DNA of 64,000 nt from positions 150,970 to 214,969 of the forward strand of contig NZ_JAHLQI010000005.1 in assembly GCF_018918345.1 (NCBI RefSeq). Direction: 5' to 3'. The notes below the pieces were generated by a model. The model did no database searches. It had not been told where the DNA came from and saw nothing but the letters and a program-made list of their open reading frames with translations. Made by a program: the position numbers and the translations under genes. Positions 49,033 to 57,393 of the stretch are shown in pieces. This DNA is from Butyricicoccus intestinisimiae. Its GTDB lineage: Bacteria > Bacillota > Clostridia > Oscillospirales > Butyricicoccaceae. The first letter of the stretch is position 1; each line of letters begins with the position of its first letter.

Positions 49033-50130
49033 TTATGCCTTGTATGCGGTGCCGATCTTGTCTGCTTCCATGATGGCAGCGTATACTTCGTCTGCGGTGA
49101 TGTCCTTGCGCAGATTCTTGGTGGACTGCGTCGGAACAACAGCAGCTTCTGCTACCTTGCGGATTTCCTCTTCCTTGACATCGGTGATGCCCAGATCAGC
49201 CAGCGTCATCGGCAGACCAACCAGCTTCATAAATGACAGAACTTCGTTCATCTCGCCTTCGGAAGCATGCTCCAGAACCAGCTGCGCCAGTGTGCCAAAG
49301 GCAACCTTTTCGCCGTGGTACATGCCGTGTGCCTGCGGAACATAAGCAAAACCATCGTTGATGGCGTGAGCTGCTGCCAGACCGCCGCTCTCAAAGCCGA
49401 CGCCGGACAGATAGATGCAAGCCTCAACGACATTTTCCAGTGCATCGTTGGACTGCTTGGCCTCCAGTGCTTCCAGCGCACCGACGCCGTCGCGAATCAG
49501 AATGTCATAGCACAGCTTGGACATCATCAGTGCGGTGTTGGAGCACTGGCCACGCGCCATGGTCTTGACACCGGATGCCTTGCATGCGCGTGCTTCAAAC
49601 CAAGTAGCCAGCGCATCGCCCATGCCGGCTACGAGCAGACGCTTCGGAGACTGTGCAATCACAGCGGTATCTACCAGAACGAGATCCGGATTGCGCTTCA
49701 TCATCAGAGCCTTGATGACAACGCCTTCGTCGTTATAGATAACTGCAACGCCGCTGCACGGGGAGTCGTTGGATGCAACGGTCGGGATGATAACCAGCTG
49801 ATAGCCGCCCAGATTGGTGACAACAGCCTTTGCGGTGTCGATGACCTTGCCGCCGCCGACGCCGATGACAACATCGCAGTTGTTTTCGGTGACAGCATCC
49901 ATAACGCGGGTGATTTCCGCCTTGGTGCACTCGCCGTTGAACTCGCAGAAAATAACTTCCTTTTCTACCGACTTCAGACTCTCCTCAATCTGTACGCCAA
50001 CGCGCTTTTTGTTGTTCGGGGAGCAGAGGACGAGAAACTTTTCGCCCATCTTCTTGACATTGCGGCCGAGGTTTGCCAGCTCACCGTTGCCCTGCATGTA
50101 GCGAGCAGGGGACTTGATACCATAAGACAT
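49033..50130 (-). CDS. gldA: Glycerol dehydrogenase
   Basis: 365 residues, normal for the iron/zinc-dependent group III enzymes that oxidise glycerol to dihydroxyacetone with NAD. NAD-binding GVGGGKVIDTAKAV (91-104), TVASNDSPCSGVAVIY (117-132), and metal ligands Asp172, His255 and His272 line up with known glycerol dehydrogenases. ATG at 50130 (MSYGIKSPAR) follows AAGGAG; an upstream extension to 50466 runs into the LCP gene and is rejected. A promoter is at 50213-50241. It is first gene of the operon with udp. Confidence 0.94.
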   Translation of the reverse strand: MSYGIKSPARYMQGNGELANLGRNVKKMGEKFLVLCSPNNKKRVGVQIEESLKSVEKEVIFCEFNGECTKAEITRVMDAVTENNCDVVIGVGGGKVIDTAKAVVTNLGGYQLVIIPTVASNDSPCSGVAVIYNDEGVVIKALMMKRNPDLVLVDTAVIAQSPKRLLVAGMGDALATWFEARACKASGVKTMARGQCSNTALMMSKLCYDILIRDGVGALEALEAKQSNDALENVVEACIYLSGVGFESGGLAAAHAINDGFAYVPQAHGMYHGEKVAFGTLAQLVLEHASEGEMNEVLSFMKLVGLPMTLADLGITDVKEEEIRKVAEAAVVPTQSTKNLRKDITADEVYAAIMEADKIGTAYKA

Positions 50131-50212
50131 AATATATGGACTCCTTTCCATGTGACGAGTGCCGATGTATTTTGAAAACATGCAATCAGCAATTACCCGT
50201 ATCTTTACCTTC

Positions 50213-50241
50213 AGTGTACCAAAATCCAATCCTTTTGTAAA
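50213..50241 (-). promoter_or_regulatory. Promoter of the gldA-udp operon
   Basis: On the minus strand: TTTACA (50241-50236), 17-base spacer, TACACT (50218-50213) with extended TGG. Confidence 0.65.
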
Positions 50242-50244
50242 GAA

Positions 50245-50284
50245 AAAACGAAAACGGCAGCCGTCTGAAAACAGACAGCCGCCG
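50245..50284 (-). terminator. Intrinsic terminator of the LCP gene
   Basis: A 13-base stem with two G-U pairs (50255-50267 with 50272-50284), followed on the minus strand by TTTTCGTTTTTT. Confidence 0.75.
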
Positions 50285-50299
50285 CATGCGTGCATTTCG

Positions 50300-51289
50300 T
50301 TATTTGATAAAGCTCTTGTCAACGGTTGCGCTCGGCAGATTGATGCCGGCGCTGGTGTAAATATCCTCATAAATAAAGGAGAGCAGATAATCTGATGCTT
50401 CTCGCAGGTCATAGACGTAGCACCAAGCGCGGCTGGACGGCATAATACCGCCCCAAGCATCGACATGGCTGCCCGGAAGGGCGTCCTGCTCCAAGGTCGG
50501 TTTGCTCGTGAGCAAAAACTGTGACAGCTTGAGAATCTCGGAATAGTCCAGAGATGTGGTGCACAGCCCCAGTCCCTGACGGATCAGTGCGGGATATTGG
50601 GTCGCGGTCAGACTGCCCGCTTTGGAAAACAGAGAGGCCATGACTTCGCGCTGACGGCTTGTGCGCATGTCATCGCTGTCCAAATGGCGGATGCGGGAAT
50701 AGGAAACCGCTTGTTCTCCGTTTAATGTCACGCTGTCGCCGGCAGTCAGGGATTTGCCGCATTCGCCGAGATACGGAATCTCAGCTTCGCTCAGATTAAC
50801 CTGTACGCCGCCGAGCATGTCCACGATGCTCGCCATTTCGCTGAAATTGACAGCGACATAATCGGTAATATTGAGATTGAAGTTTTTGTTGAGCGTTTTC
50901 ACGGCGAGCTGTGCGCCGCCGTATGCATAGGCGTGCGTGAACTTCTCGTATACATCTTTATCCGGAATATAAACCAAGGTGTCGCGGGCAATGGAACACA
51001 GCTTGATTTTGTTGTGTACGCGGTCAATGGATAGAATCATGGTCGCGTCCGAACGGCCTTTTTTGCTGTCCTGACTGTCAATGCCGAAGATGGCAATGTT
51101 TTTGATATCCGCGTTGTTTAAATCGGTTTGCTCATTGACGGCGAGACGATCTACTGCATTGTCCACGGCGTCCTCAAAGGAAGAATCGTGCTCGAGTGCG
51201 CCGAAGAAATACTGATACGCGCCGAAGCAGGCCGCGCAGACGATTGCCAAGAGCAGAAGAATATATACGAATATTGACTTTTTCCTCAT
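50300..51289 (-). CDS. LytR-CpsA-Psr (LCP) family cell-wall polymer ligase
   Basis: 329 residues. A short cytoplasmic N-terminus, one membrane anchor (~5-27) and an extracellular LCP domain (~60-275). LCP proteins attach wall teichoic acid or capsule polymers from undecaprenyl carriers to peptidoglycan. Motifs: IAIFGIDSQDSKKGRSDATMIL, IARDTLVYIP (conserved Arg and Asp), YGGAQLAVKTL, and YSRIRHLDSDDMRTSRQREV, all lining the polyprenyl-phosphate pocket. Ribosome binding site GGAGG. It is monocistronic with promoter at 51359-51387. Confidence 0.93.
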   Translation of the reverse strand: MRKKSIFVYILLLLAIVCAACFGAYQYFFGALEHDSSFEDAVDNAVDRLAVNEQTDLNNADIKNIAIFGIDSQDSKKGRSDATMILSIDRVHNKIKLCSIARDTLVYIPDKDVYEKFTHAYAYGGAQLAVKTLNKNFNLNITDYVAVNFSEMASIVDMLGGVQVNLSEAEIPYLGECGKSLTAGDSVTLNGEQAVSYSRIRHLDSDDMRTSRQREVMASLFSKAGSLTATQYPALIRQGLGLCTTSLDYSEILKLSQFLLTSKPTLEQDALPGSHVDAWGGIMPSSRAWCYVYDLREASDYLLSFIYEDIYTSAGINLPSATVDKSFIK

Positions 51290-51358
51290 GGGAGACCTCC
51301 TGATTCTTTTGTGTTTCTATTGAAATAGCAATTGAATTGCATGGAATTCCTGTAAAAA

Positions 51359-51387
51359 AGTATACAGGGAAAGGGTAAAAAATACAA
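51359..51387 (-). promoter_or_regulatory. Promoter of the LCP gene
   Basis: On the minus strand: TTGTAT (51387-51382), 17-base spacer, TATACT (51364-51359). Confidence 0.65.
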
Positions 51388-51389
51388 GG

Positions 51390-51920
51390 AAACTTTTTGT
51401 AAAAGCAATGGAAAAAAGACAAGATTGTGTTGTTTTTGGGAGGAAATGCGGAAGGAAAAATTACAAAATATGAAAAAATAATAAAAAACACAAAGAAATA
51501 CTGCTTCAAAGATAGTGAAAAAATAAACAAAGAACTGCCAAGGAGCTGCGTGGGAACACAAGAGAAGATTGGACGAAAAAATAGGAAAATTTTTATAAAA
51601 CAGCAATTTATTTAATAAAATAGCGAAAAGCGTGTGCGAGAACGCAGGGAAAAATGGGGCGGTGGTGACAAGGTGCACAAAGGCACGCGCGACAAAAAAA
51701 CGAAATTTCATGAGCAAAAATAAAAATAACAGAATAAAAATGCGAAATAATGCAAGAAAATGACGATAATGTACTATAAAAGATGAACAGTATCTAAACA
51801 AGAAAAATAAACGAGAATTGTAAGCAATATATTTCATGTTAATGTTGTATAAAAAATCTGCATAAAACTTAGAAGAATTGCATGAAAAATGCGTATTTGG
51901 TCAAAATCAACAAATAAATA
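51390..51920. other. AT-rich gene-free region between LCP and sugar ABC genes
   Basis: About 530 bases, A-rich on the + strand, without a convincing gene, tRNA or terminator. Frames on both strands here lack ribosome binding sites and have unusual composition. It could be a decayed gene or a regulatory spacer; nothing is recognised. Confidence 0.5.
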
Positions 51921-51921
51921 C

Positions 51922-51950
51922 TTGCAATTGTAACATTGTGGTGTTATTCT
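51922..51950 (+). promoter_or_regulatory. Promoter of the sugar ABC transporter operon
   Basis: TTGCAA (51922-51927), 17-base spacer, TATTCT (51945-51950) with extended TGT. Confidence 0.65.
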
Positions 51951-52015
51951 TGATACATCAAAAGTCGAGAGCGTCATCCCAAACGCAAAAGACAGAAAAG
52001 AAGAGGAGAGAAACT

Positions 52016-53041
52016 ATGAAACTGAAGAAAATGATGGCAGTCGTTCTGGCAGGCGTTACCTGCGCAGGCATGATGGCTGGTTGCGGACCGTCCGGCGACG
52101 ATTCCAAGGCTTCCGGTGGCTCCGGCGAAAAGGGAACAATGACACTGATCATGTCCACACGTGATGAGTTCCTGTCTACGCTGGAATCCGCAGCTATGTC
52201 CTCCGCAGAAGAAGCAGGCGTTAAGCTGACTTCTCAGGACGCACAGAATGACTCTGCAAAGCAGATTCAGTACATTGAGACCGCAGTAAACGGCGGTGAC
52301 GAAGCTGTTATCGTAAACCCGGTAGACTCCGATGCAGCACAGTCCCTCGTAGACGCAGCTGGCGACACCCCGCTGGTATTTGTAAACCGTCCGCCGTCTG
52401 ACATGGAAGTTCTGGCAGCAAAGAATGTTGGCTTCTGTGGTTCTAACGAGGATACCTCCGGTTACTTCCAGGGCGAGTATCTGGCTGACCACTTCAAGAA
52501 GCAGGGCAAGACCGAAATCAAGTACATCCTGCTGCAGGGCGAGTTGGGTCAGGTATCCCAGATCAAGCGCTGTGCAGGCGTTCTGAAGGCACTGAAAGAC
52601 AACGGCATCAAGGCAACTTCCGTTGTAGATCTGGCTGGTAAGTACGACCGTGCAGAGGCAATGAACAAGATCAGCCCGGTTCTGACTTCCGGACAGGAAT
52701 TTGACTGCATCATCTCCAACAACGACGCAATGGCTCTCGGCGCTATCGAGGCTTGCGAAGCTGCTGGCATCGATCCGGCTTCCTTCCCGATCGTTGGTAT
52801 CGACTGCACCAAGGACGGCGCAGCAGCAGTACAGGCTGGCAAGATGGCAATGACCGTTTACCAGAACCCGCTGGGACAGGGCAAGGGCTGCATCGAAGCT
52901 GCTCTGAACCTCGTTGAAGGCAAGGCTGCCAACGATGGCACCTCGTTCACCAAGGATGACAGCGGCAAGGACTACAGCGATTCCATCGTTTGGATCCCGT
53001 TCGAGCCGGTAACCAAGGACAACGTAGCGGACTATCTCTAA
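52016..53041 (+). CDS. Sugar ABC transporter substrate-binding lipoprotein (RbsB-like)
   Basis: 341 residues. A lipoprotein signal (KKMMAVVLAGVTCAGMMAGC) with lipobox Met-Ala-Gly-Cys23 anchors it outside the membrane; a Ser/Gly-rich linker follows. The mature part is a periplasmic-binding-protein type I fold as in ribose/galactose-binding proteins: ESAAMSSAEEAGVKL, QIQYIETAVNGGDEAVIVNP, CIISNNDAMALGAIEACEAAG, VGIDCTKDGAAAVQAG. The sugar is not predictable. The ATG at 52016 follows AGAGGAGAG; the frame upstream crosses the promoter. Codon use is strongly biased, as expected for a highly expressed gene. Confidence 0.93.
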   Translation: MKLKKMMAVVLAGVTCAGMMAGCGPSGDDSKASGGSGEKGTMTLIMSTRDEFLSTLESAAMSSAEEAGVKLTSQDAQNDSAKQIQYIETAVNGGDEAVIVNPVDSDAAQSLVDAAGDTPLVFVNRPPSDMEVLAAKNVGFCGSNEDTSGYFQGEYLADHFKKQGKTEIKYILLQGELGQVSQIKRCAGVLKALKDNGIKATSVVDLAGKYDRAEAMNKISPVLTSGQEFDCIISNNDAMALGAIEACEAAGIDPASFPIVGIDCTKDGAAAVQAGKMAMTVYQNPLGQGKGCIEAALNLVEGKAANDGTSFTKDDSGKDYSDSIVWIPFEPVTKDNVADYL

Positions 53042-53099
53042 TGTAAAAGCAGTTATCTTTGAGAGAGAAGGATAACAACTGATGATTGAGTGAGACGTT

Positions 53100-53131
53100 G
53101 AGGGCGTCGGACATAGTCTGACGCCCTCATT
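53100..53131 (+). terminator. Intercistronic hairpin between binding protein and ATPase genes
   Basis: A 12-base stem with one G-U pair (53100-53111 with 53117-53128) followed by only a short T-rich tail. A second hairpin lies at 53052-53076. Such partial terminators often lower expression of the ATPase and permease relative to the binding protein. Confidence 0.55.
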
Positions 53132-53156
53132 TAAGCAAGAAGGTAGGAAAGGCAGG

Positions 53157-54689
53157 GTGAACACAAACGTGAGTGAGTATATCCTCGAAATGCACGACAT
53201 TGTCAAGGAATTTCCGGGCGTAAGAGCTCTGAAAGGCGTACAGCTGAACGTTCGCCCCGGTACCGTTCATACTCTGATGGGTGAAAACGGTGCAGGTAAA
53301 TCGACACTGATGAAGTGTCTGATCGGCATTCAGCCGTGCACCTCTGGCAAGATTATCTTCGACGGCAAGGAAGTGGAGTTTAAAAGTCCACTGCAGGCGA
53401 TGAACGCAGGCATTACCATGATCCATCAGGAGCTGTCTCCGGTACCGGATCGTACCGTATGCGAAAACCTGTGGCTTGGCCGCTTCCCGATGAAGAACAA
53501 GCTGATGTGTGACCACAAGCGGGCACGCAAGGAAGCAAAAGAACTGTTTGAAAAGTGGAATCTGGCGCTGAATCCGGACGATATGATGAGAGATCTGACG
53601 GTAGCTCAGCAGCAGATGGTAGAAATTGCAAAGGCCGTATCTTACGATACAAAGGTCGTAGTCATGGACGAGCCGACTTCCGCTCTGACCGAGACGGAAG
53701 TAGAGCATCTGTTCGATATTATCGCGGATCTGAAGTCCAAGAACGTTGCAATCATCTACATTTCTCATAAAATGGAAGAAATCTTCCGCATCAGTGATGA
53801 CATCAGCGTATTCCGTGACGGTGAGTACATCGGCACAGACCGCGCAGCAAACCTCAACGTGGACAAGGTTGTAGAGATGATGGTAGGACGTCAGGTTGGC
53901 AACATGTTCCCGAAGGTAGATTGCGAAATCGGTGATGTTATTCTTGAGGTTAAGGATCTGGCATCCGGCAAGGCGTTCGAGCACGTAAGCTTCCAGGTAC
54001 ACCGCGGCGAAATCTTTGGATTCGCAGGTCTGGTAGGTGCGGGTCGTACGGAGATTGTAGAGACCATCTTCGGTATGCGCAAAAAGACCGCCGGTCAGAT
54101 TTTCCTCAATGGCAAGGAAGTTAACATCAAGAGCCCGGAGGATGCAATTGCAAACTCGATTGGTCTTCTGACCGAGGATCGTCGCGGCAATGGTATCTTT
54201 GGACTGCTTGATATCACAGAGAATACTGTAATGGCATCCCTGAAAAACTATGGTTTCCCCCAGAATCATAAGAAGATGGAAACGGATGCAATCAAGTGGA
54301 ATCAGGCAATGCGCACCAAGACTCCGTCTATGCGTCAGCGCATTATGAACCTGTCCGGCGGTAACCAGCAGAAGGTGCTTTTGGCGCGCTGGCTGCTGCT
54401 CAATCCGGACATCCTGATTGTCGACGAACCGACTCGTGGTATCGACGTCGGTGCGAAGTCTGAAATCCATTCGATTATCACACAGCTGGCAGGCGAGGGC
54501 AAGGCAATCATCATGATTTCCTCCGAGCTTCCGGAAGTATCCGGCATGGCTGACCGTATTCTGGTTATGTATGAGGGTCACATGATGGGTATCATTGACC
54601 GTAACCGTGACGGCGGCGATCCGTATGATTCACAGGAACTGTTGACCTATGCACACGGCGAAAAGAACGACTTCGCCACTGCCAAGTAA
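53157..54689 (+). CDS. Sugar ABC transporter ATP-binding protein (RbsA/MglA-like, two ATPase domains)
   Basis: 510 residues with two tandem ABC domains. First: Walker A GENGAGKST, Q loop HQELS, signature LTVAQQQ, Walker B VVVMDEPTSAL. Second: degenerate Walker A GLVGAGRTE, signature LSGGNQQKV, Walker B ILIVDEPTRGID. This asymmetric pattern is typical of the ribose/galactose/autoinducer-2 importers. The start is GTG at 53157 after AGGAAAGG. It lies between the binding-protein and permease genes of one operon. Confidence 0.94.
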   Translation: MNTNVSEYILEMHDIVKEFPGVRALKGVQLNVRPGTVHTLMGENGAGKSTLMKCLIGIQPCTSGKIIFDGKEVEFKSPLQAMNAGITMIHQELSPVPDRTVCENLWLGRFPMKNKLMCDHKRARKEAKELFEKWNLALNPDDMMRDLTVAQQQMVEIAKAVSYDTKVVVMDEPTSALTETEVEHLFDIIADLKSKNVAIIYISHKMEEIFRISDDISVFRDGEYIGTDRAANLNVDKVVEMMVGRQVGNMFPKVDCEIGDVILEVKDLASGKAFEHVSFQVHRGEIFGFAGLVGAGRTEIVETIFGMRKKTAGQIFLNGKEVNIKSPEDAIANSIGLLTEDRRGNGIFGLLDITENTVMASLKNYGFPQNHKKMETDAIKWNQAMRTKTPSMRQRIMNLSGGNQQKVLLARWLLLNPDILIVDEPTRGIDVGAKSEIHSIITQLAGEGKAIIMISSELPEVSGMADRILVMYEGHMMGIIDRNRDGGDPYDSQELLTYAHGEKNDFATAK

Positions 54690-54710
54690 AAGAAAGGGGA
54701 GACTCTCATA

Positions 54711-55697
54711 ATGGAAGCAACAAAAAAGGGCTTTGATTTCAAAAAATTCATGTCAGACAACGCTATGTGGTTTGTTCTGATTATTCTGGCAATTGCTCTG
54801 ACCGCGGTTCGTCCGAAGTTTATGACGGTCGGCAACCTGACCACGCTGATTTCTTCTGAGTCCGTAAAGGGCATCATTACCTGCGGCGTTTGCTGGTGCA
54901 TCCTGTCCGCCGGTATCGATCTGGGTCCTGGTGCTGTAGCTGCTCTGTCCGCTGTAGTATCCGCATCCCTCGCACAGCAAGCTGATCTGCCGAGTCGTCT
55001 GATTAGCGTGCATATGCCGGCAGTTGTTTGTATCATCGTTGCTATGGTTATCGGCGCAATTGTTGGTATTATCTGCGGCTGGCTGGTCGCTTGCACACAT
55101 ATCCATCCGTTTATCGCGACGTTGGGTTCACAGCTCATATGTCGAGCTTTGGCAAAGATGTACTCCAATAAGCCGGTATCTAATCTGGATCAGAGCTTCC
55201 GTAATTTCGCCGTTTATAAAGTCGGCGGCATTCCGATGGTTGTATTCATCTTCTTGATTGTATTTATCATTTCGTGGTTCATGATGACGCAGTGCCGCTT
55301 TGGCAAGAACATCTTCGCAATCGGCGGCAACCGTCAGGCAGCACGCGTAGCAGGCATCAACGTAGAAAAGAACCTGATTCTCACCTACATGTGGTGTGGT
55401 CTGGTGTCCGGTCTGGCTGGCGCAATGCTGGCAGCTCGTACCGGTTCTGCTGACCCGTCCACCAACGGTCTGCAGTACGAGTTCGATGCAATCGCAGCAG
55501 CTACCATCGGTGGTACTTCTCAGACAGGCGGTATCTGCCGCATGTCCGGTGTACTGTCCGGTATCCTGATCCTCGGCATCATCAACAACGGCCTCGTTCT
55601 TCTGGGTGTTAACGATAACCTGACACAGGTAATCAAGGGTCTGATTATCGTAGTATCCGTAGTAGTTGATATGAGAAAGAACGCTGTTCGCCCGTAA
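54711..55697 (+). CDS. Sugar ABC transporter permease (RbsC-like)
   Basis: 328 residues with eight to ten hydrophobic helices. The family's EAA-like loop FGKNIFAIGGNRQAARVAGI (~200-219) contacts the ATPase. Other typical segments are GVCWCILSAGIDLGPGAV and YEFDAIAAATIGGTSQTGG. A single permease gene implies a homodimer. It is the last gene of the operon; no sugar kinase or isomerase follows, so the substrate remains open. Confidence 0.94.
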   Translation: MEATKKGFDFKKFMSDNAMWFVLIILAIALTAVRPKFMTVGNLTTLISSESVKGIITCGVCWCILSAGIDLGPGAVAALSAVVSASLAQQADLPSRLISVHMPAVVCIIVAMVIGAIVGIICGWLVACTHIHPFIATLGSQLICRALAKMYSNKPVSNLDQSFRNFAVYKVGGIPMVVFIFLIVFIISWFMMTQCRFGKNIFAIGGNRQAARVAGINVEKNLILTYMWCGLVSGLAGAMLAARTGSADPSTNGLQYEFDAIAAATIGGTSQTGGICRMSGVLSGILILGIINNGLVLLGVNDNLTQVIKGLIIVVSVVVDMRKNAVRP

Positions 55698-55741
55698 GAA
55701 ACATTCAAAAAAACATAGGCTCTCATTCTCTTGTACACAGG

Positions 55742-55772
55742 GAGGCTGCGGATTCGTCCGCAGCCTCTTTTG
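55742..55772 (+). terminator. Intrinsic terminator of the sugar ABC operon
   Basis: A perfect 11-base stem (gaggctgcgga 55742-55752 with 55757-55767), TTCG tetraloop, then TTTT. Confidence 0.88.
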
Positions 55773-55780
55773 TATGCGCA

Positions 55781-55815
55781 AAAAAAGAGTGTGTATCTGA
55801 AAAGATACACACTCT
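55781..55815 (-). terminator. Intrinsic terminator of metK
   Basis: A perfect 13-base stem (55786-55798 with 55803-55815) with a GAAA loop; six Ts on the minus strand. Confidence 0.88.
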
Positions 55816-55832
55816 GTCTGTTATTATGGAAA

Positions 55833-57017
55833 TTAGCCTGCGACAGCAGCTTTGAGCGCATCTACGCGGTCGGTCTTTTCCCAAGACACATCCAGATCGG
55901 TGCGGCCCATGTGACCGTAAGCGGCGAGCTGACGGTAAATCGGACGGCGCAGATCCAAATCGCGGATGATTGCGGTCGGACGCAGATCGAATACCTGCTC
56001 AACGGCATCTTCCAGCTTGGAATCAGCAACCGTGCCGGTGCCGAAGGTGTCTACGCGGACGGATACCGGCTGTGCTACGCCGATGGCGTATGCGAGCTGT
56101 ACCTGACACTTGTCAGCCAGACCGGCAGCAACGATGTTCTTTGCCACGTAACGAGCAGCGTAAGCAGCAGAGCGGTCAACCTTGGTCGGGTCCTTGCCGG
56201 AGAATGCGCCGCCGCCGTGCGGTGCAGAACCGCCGTATGTATCAACGATGATCTTACGGCCGGTCAAACCAGAGTCGCCCTGCGGGCCGCCGATGACGAA
56301 ACGGCCGGTCGGATTGACGAAAATGCGAGTGTTTTCGTCGAACAGATCTGCCGGCAGCGTCGGCTTGATAACCAGCTCAATCATATCCTTGCGGATCTGC
56401 TCCAGCGTGACATCCGGATCATGCTGGGTGGACAGAACAACCGTGTCGATGTGAATCGGCTTGTTGTTTTCGTCATACTCAACGGTAACCTGTGTCTTGC
56501 CGTCCGGACGCAGATAGCTGACAGTGCCAGCCTTGCGCACGTCGGTCAGCTTCTTTGCCATCTTCTGTGCCAGAGAAATCGGCAGCGGCATCAGCTCCGG
56601 CGTCTCGGTGCAGGCATAGCCGAACATCATGCCCTGATCGCCTGCGCCATTGGTCAGGTCGAGAGCAGCGTCTTCCTTGGTTTCCAGTGCCTTGTCAACG
56701 CCCATAGCAATGTCGGTGGACTGCTTGTCAATGCTGGTGACAACAGCGCAGGTGTCGCAGTCAAAGCCATACTTTGCGCGGTCATAGCCGATCTCACGAA
56801 CGGTCTCGCGAGCGATGGTGCCGTAATCGACAACGGCGTTGGTGGTAATCTCGCCCATGATGGAGATGATGCCGGTGGTTACGGTCGTCTCACAAGCAAC
56901 ACGAGCGGTCGGGTCTTTTGCGATGATTGCGTCTAGAATTGCGTCAGAAATCTGATCGCAGATTTTGTCCGGATGTCCTTCGGTAACGGACTCAGAGGTA
57001 AATAAGTTCTTTCCCAT
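55833..57017 (-). CDS. metK: S-adenosylmethionine synthetase
   Basis: 394 residues, normal length. It makes SAM from methionine and ATP in the cytoplasm. Motifs: [22 protein letters not shown] with His15 at the active site, the [12 protein letters not shown] loop, [29 protein letters not shown] and [19 protein letters not shown]. The ATG at 57017 follows AGAAGG. It is monocistronic, behind a SAM-I riboswitch and its own terminator, so it is repressed by its product. Confidence 0.97.
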   Translation of the reverse strand: MGKNLFTSESVTEGHPDKICDQISDAILDAIIAKDPTARVACETTVTTGIISIMGEITTNAVVDYGTIARETVREIGYDRAKYGFDCDTCAVVTSIDKQSTDIAMGVDKALETKEDAALDLTNGAGDQGMMFGYACTETPELMPLPISLAQKMAKKLTDVRKAGTVSYLRPDGKTQVTVEYDENNKPIHIDTVVLSTQHDPDVTLEQIRKDMIELVIKPTLPADLFDENTRIFVNPTGRFVIGGPQGDSGLTGRKIIVDTYGGSAPHGGGAFSGKDPTKVDRSAAYAARYVAKNIVAAGLADKCQVQLAYAIGVAQPVSVRVDTFGTGTVADSKLEDAVEQVFDLRPTAIIRDLDLRRPIYRQLAAYGHMGRTDLDVSWEKTDRVDALKAAVAG

Positions 57018-57062
57018 TGGGATACCTTCTTTCTATGAGATATGTTTTTTGATTTAACGAAT

Positions 57063-57094
57063 AAAAAAGCGCTTCTGCAAATTACACAGAGCGC
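57063..57094 (-). terminator. Riboswitch-controlled terminator upstream of metK
   Basis: A stem gcgcttctg/cagagcgc with one bulge (57069-57077 with 57087-57094) and a T run on the minus strand (57063-57068). It lies directly after the SAM-I aptamer. Confidence 0.8.
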
Positions 57095-57100
57095 CGAACG

Positions 57101-57203
57101 ATCCCTCATCTCTCGATCTGGTAATACCGCCGGATTTGGCACCTTGCTATAGTAGGTTGCCGGGCTTCATAGGGCCGTTCCCTCCACCTCTCTTGATAAG
57201 GAT
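57101..57203 (-). ncRNA. SAM-I (S-box) riboswitch aptamer
   Basis: On the minus strand the leader begins atccttatcaagagaggtgg, then has agggaacggccc, gaagcccggcaacc, aaggtgccaaatcc and closes with gatgagggat, which pairs with the 5' atccttatc to form P1. This order is the S-box consensus. SAM binding stabilises P1 and lets the terminator at 57063-57094 form, switching off metK. Confidence 0.93.
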
Positions 57204-57220
57204 ATTCACTTGTTGCAACT

Positions 57221-57249
57221 ATCCTAATACTTTTTCGCCGGTCTGTCAA
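57221..57249 (-). promoter_or_regulatory. Promoter of metK and its riboswitch
   Basis: On the minus strand: TTGACA (57249-57244), 17-base spacer, TAGGAT (57226-57221). Confidence 0.65.
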
Positions 57250-57302
57250 GGATAAAATCAGATAAATTTCAAATTTTCTGCAAAAAAATACAGGAAATTT
57301 GG

Positions 57303-57331
57303 TTGAAAGAACGCGCACGGCATGGTATGAT
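57303..57331 (+). promoter_or_regulatory. Promoter of the adenylation enzyme gene
   Basis: TTGAAA (57303-57308), 17-base spacer, TATGAT (57326-57331) with extended TGG. Confidence 0.65.
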
Positions 57332-57393
57332 TTTTAGTAGTGATGGTTATTTTGTGTTACGCCGTTTCACACGCAAGACAGGAGTGGAATCAA

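Noticed and set aside
51286..51837. Hydrophobic Phe-rich frame (minus) and Lys-rich frame (plus, 51427-51615) in the AT-rich spacer
   Set aside because: Composition follows directly from A-rich DNA. Neither has a well-placed ribosome binding site, and the minus frame overlaps the LCP promoter.
55731..56936. A 401-codon + strand frame opposite metK
   Set aside because: metK on the minus strand is unambiguous and has its riboswitch and terminator; this frame starts inside a terminator.
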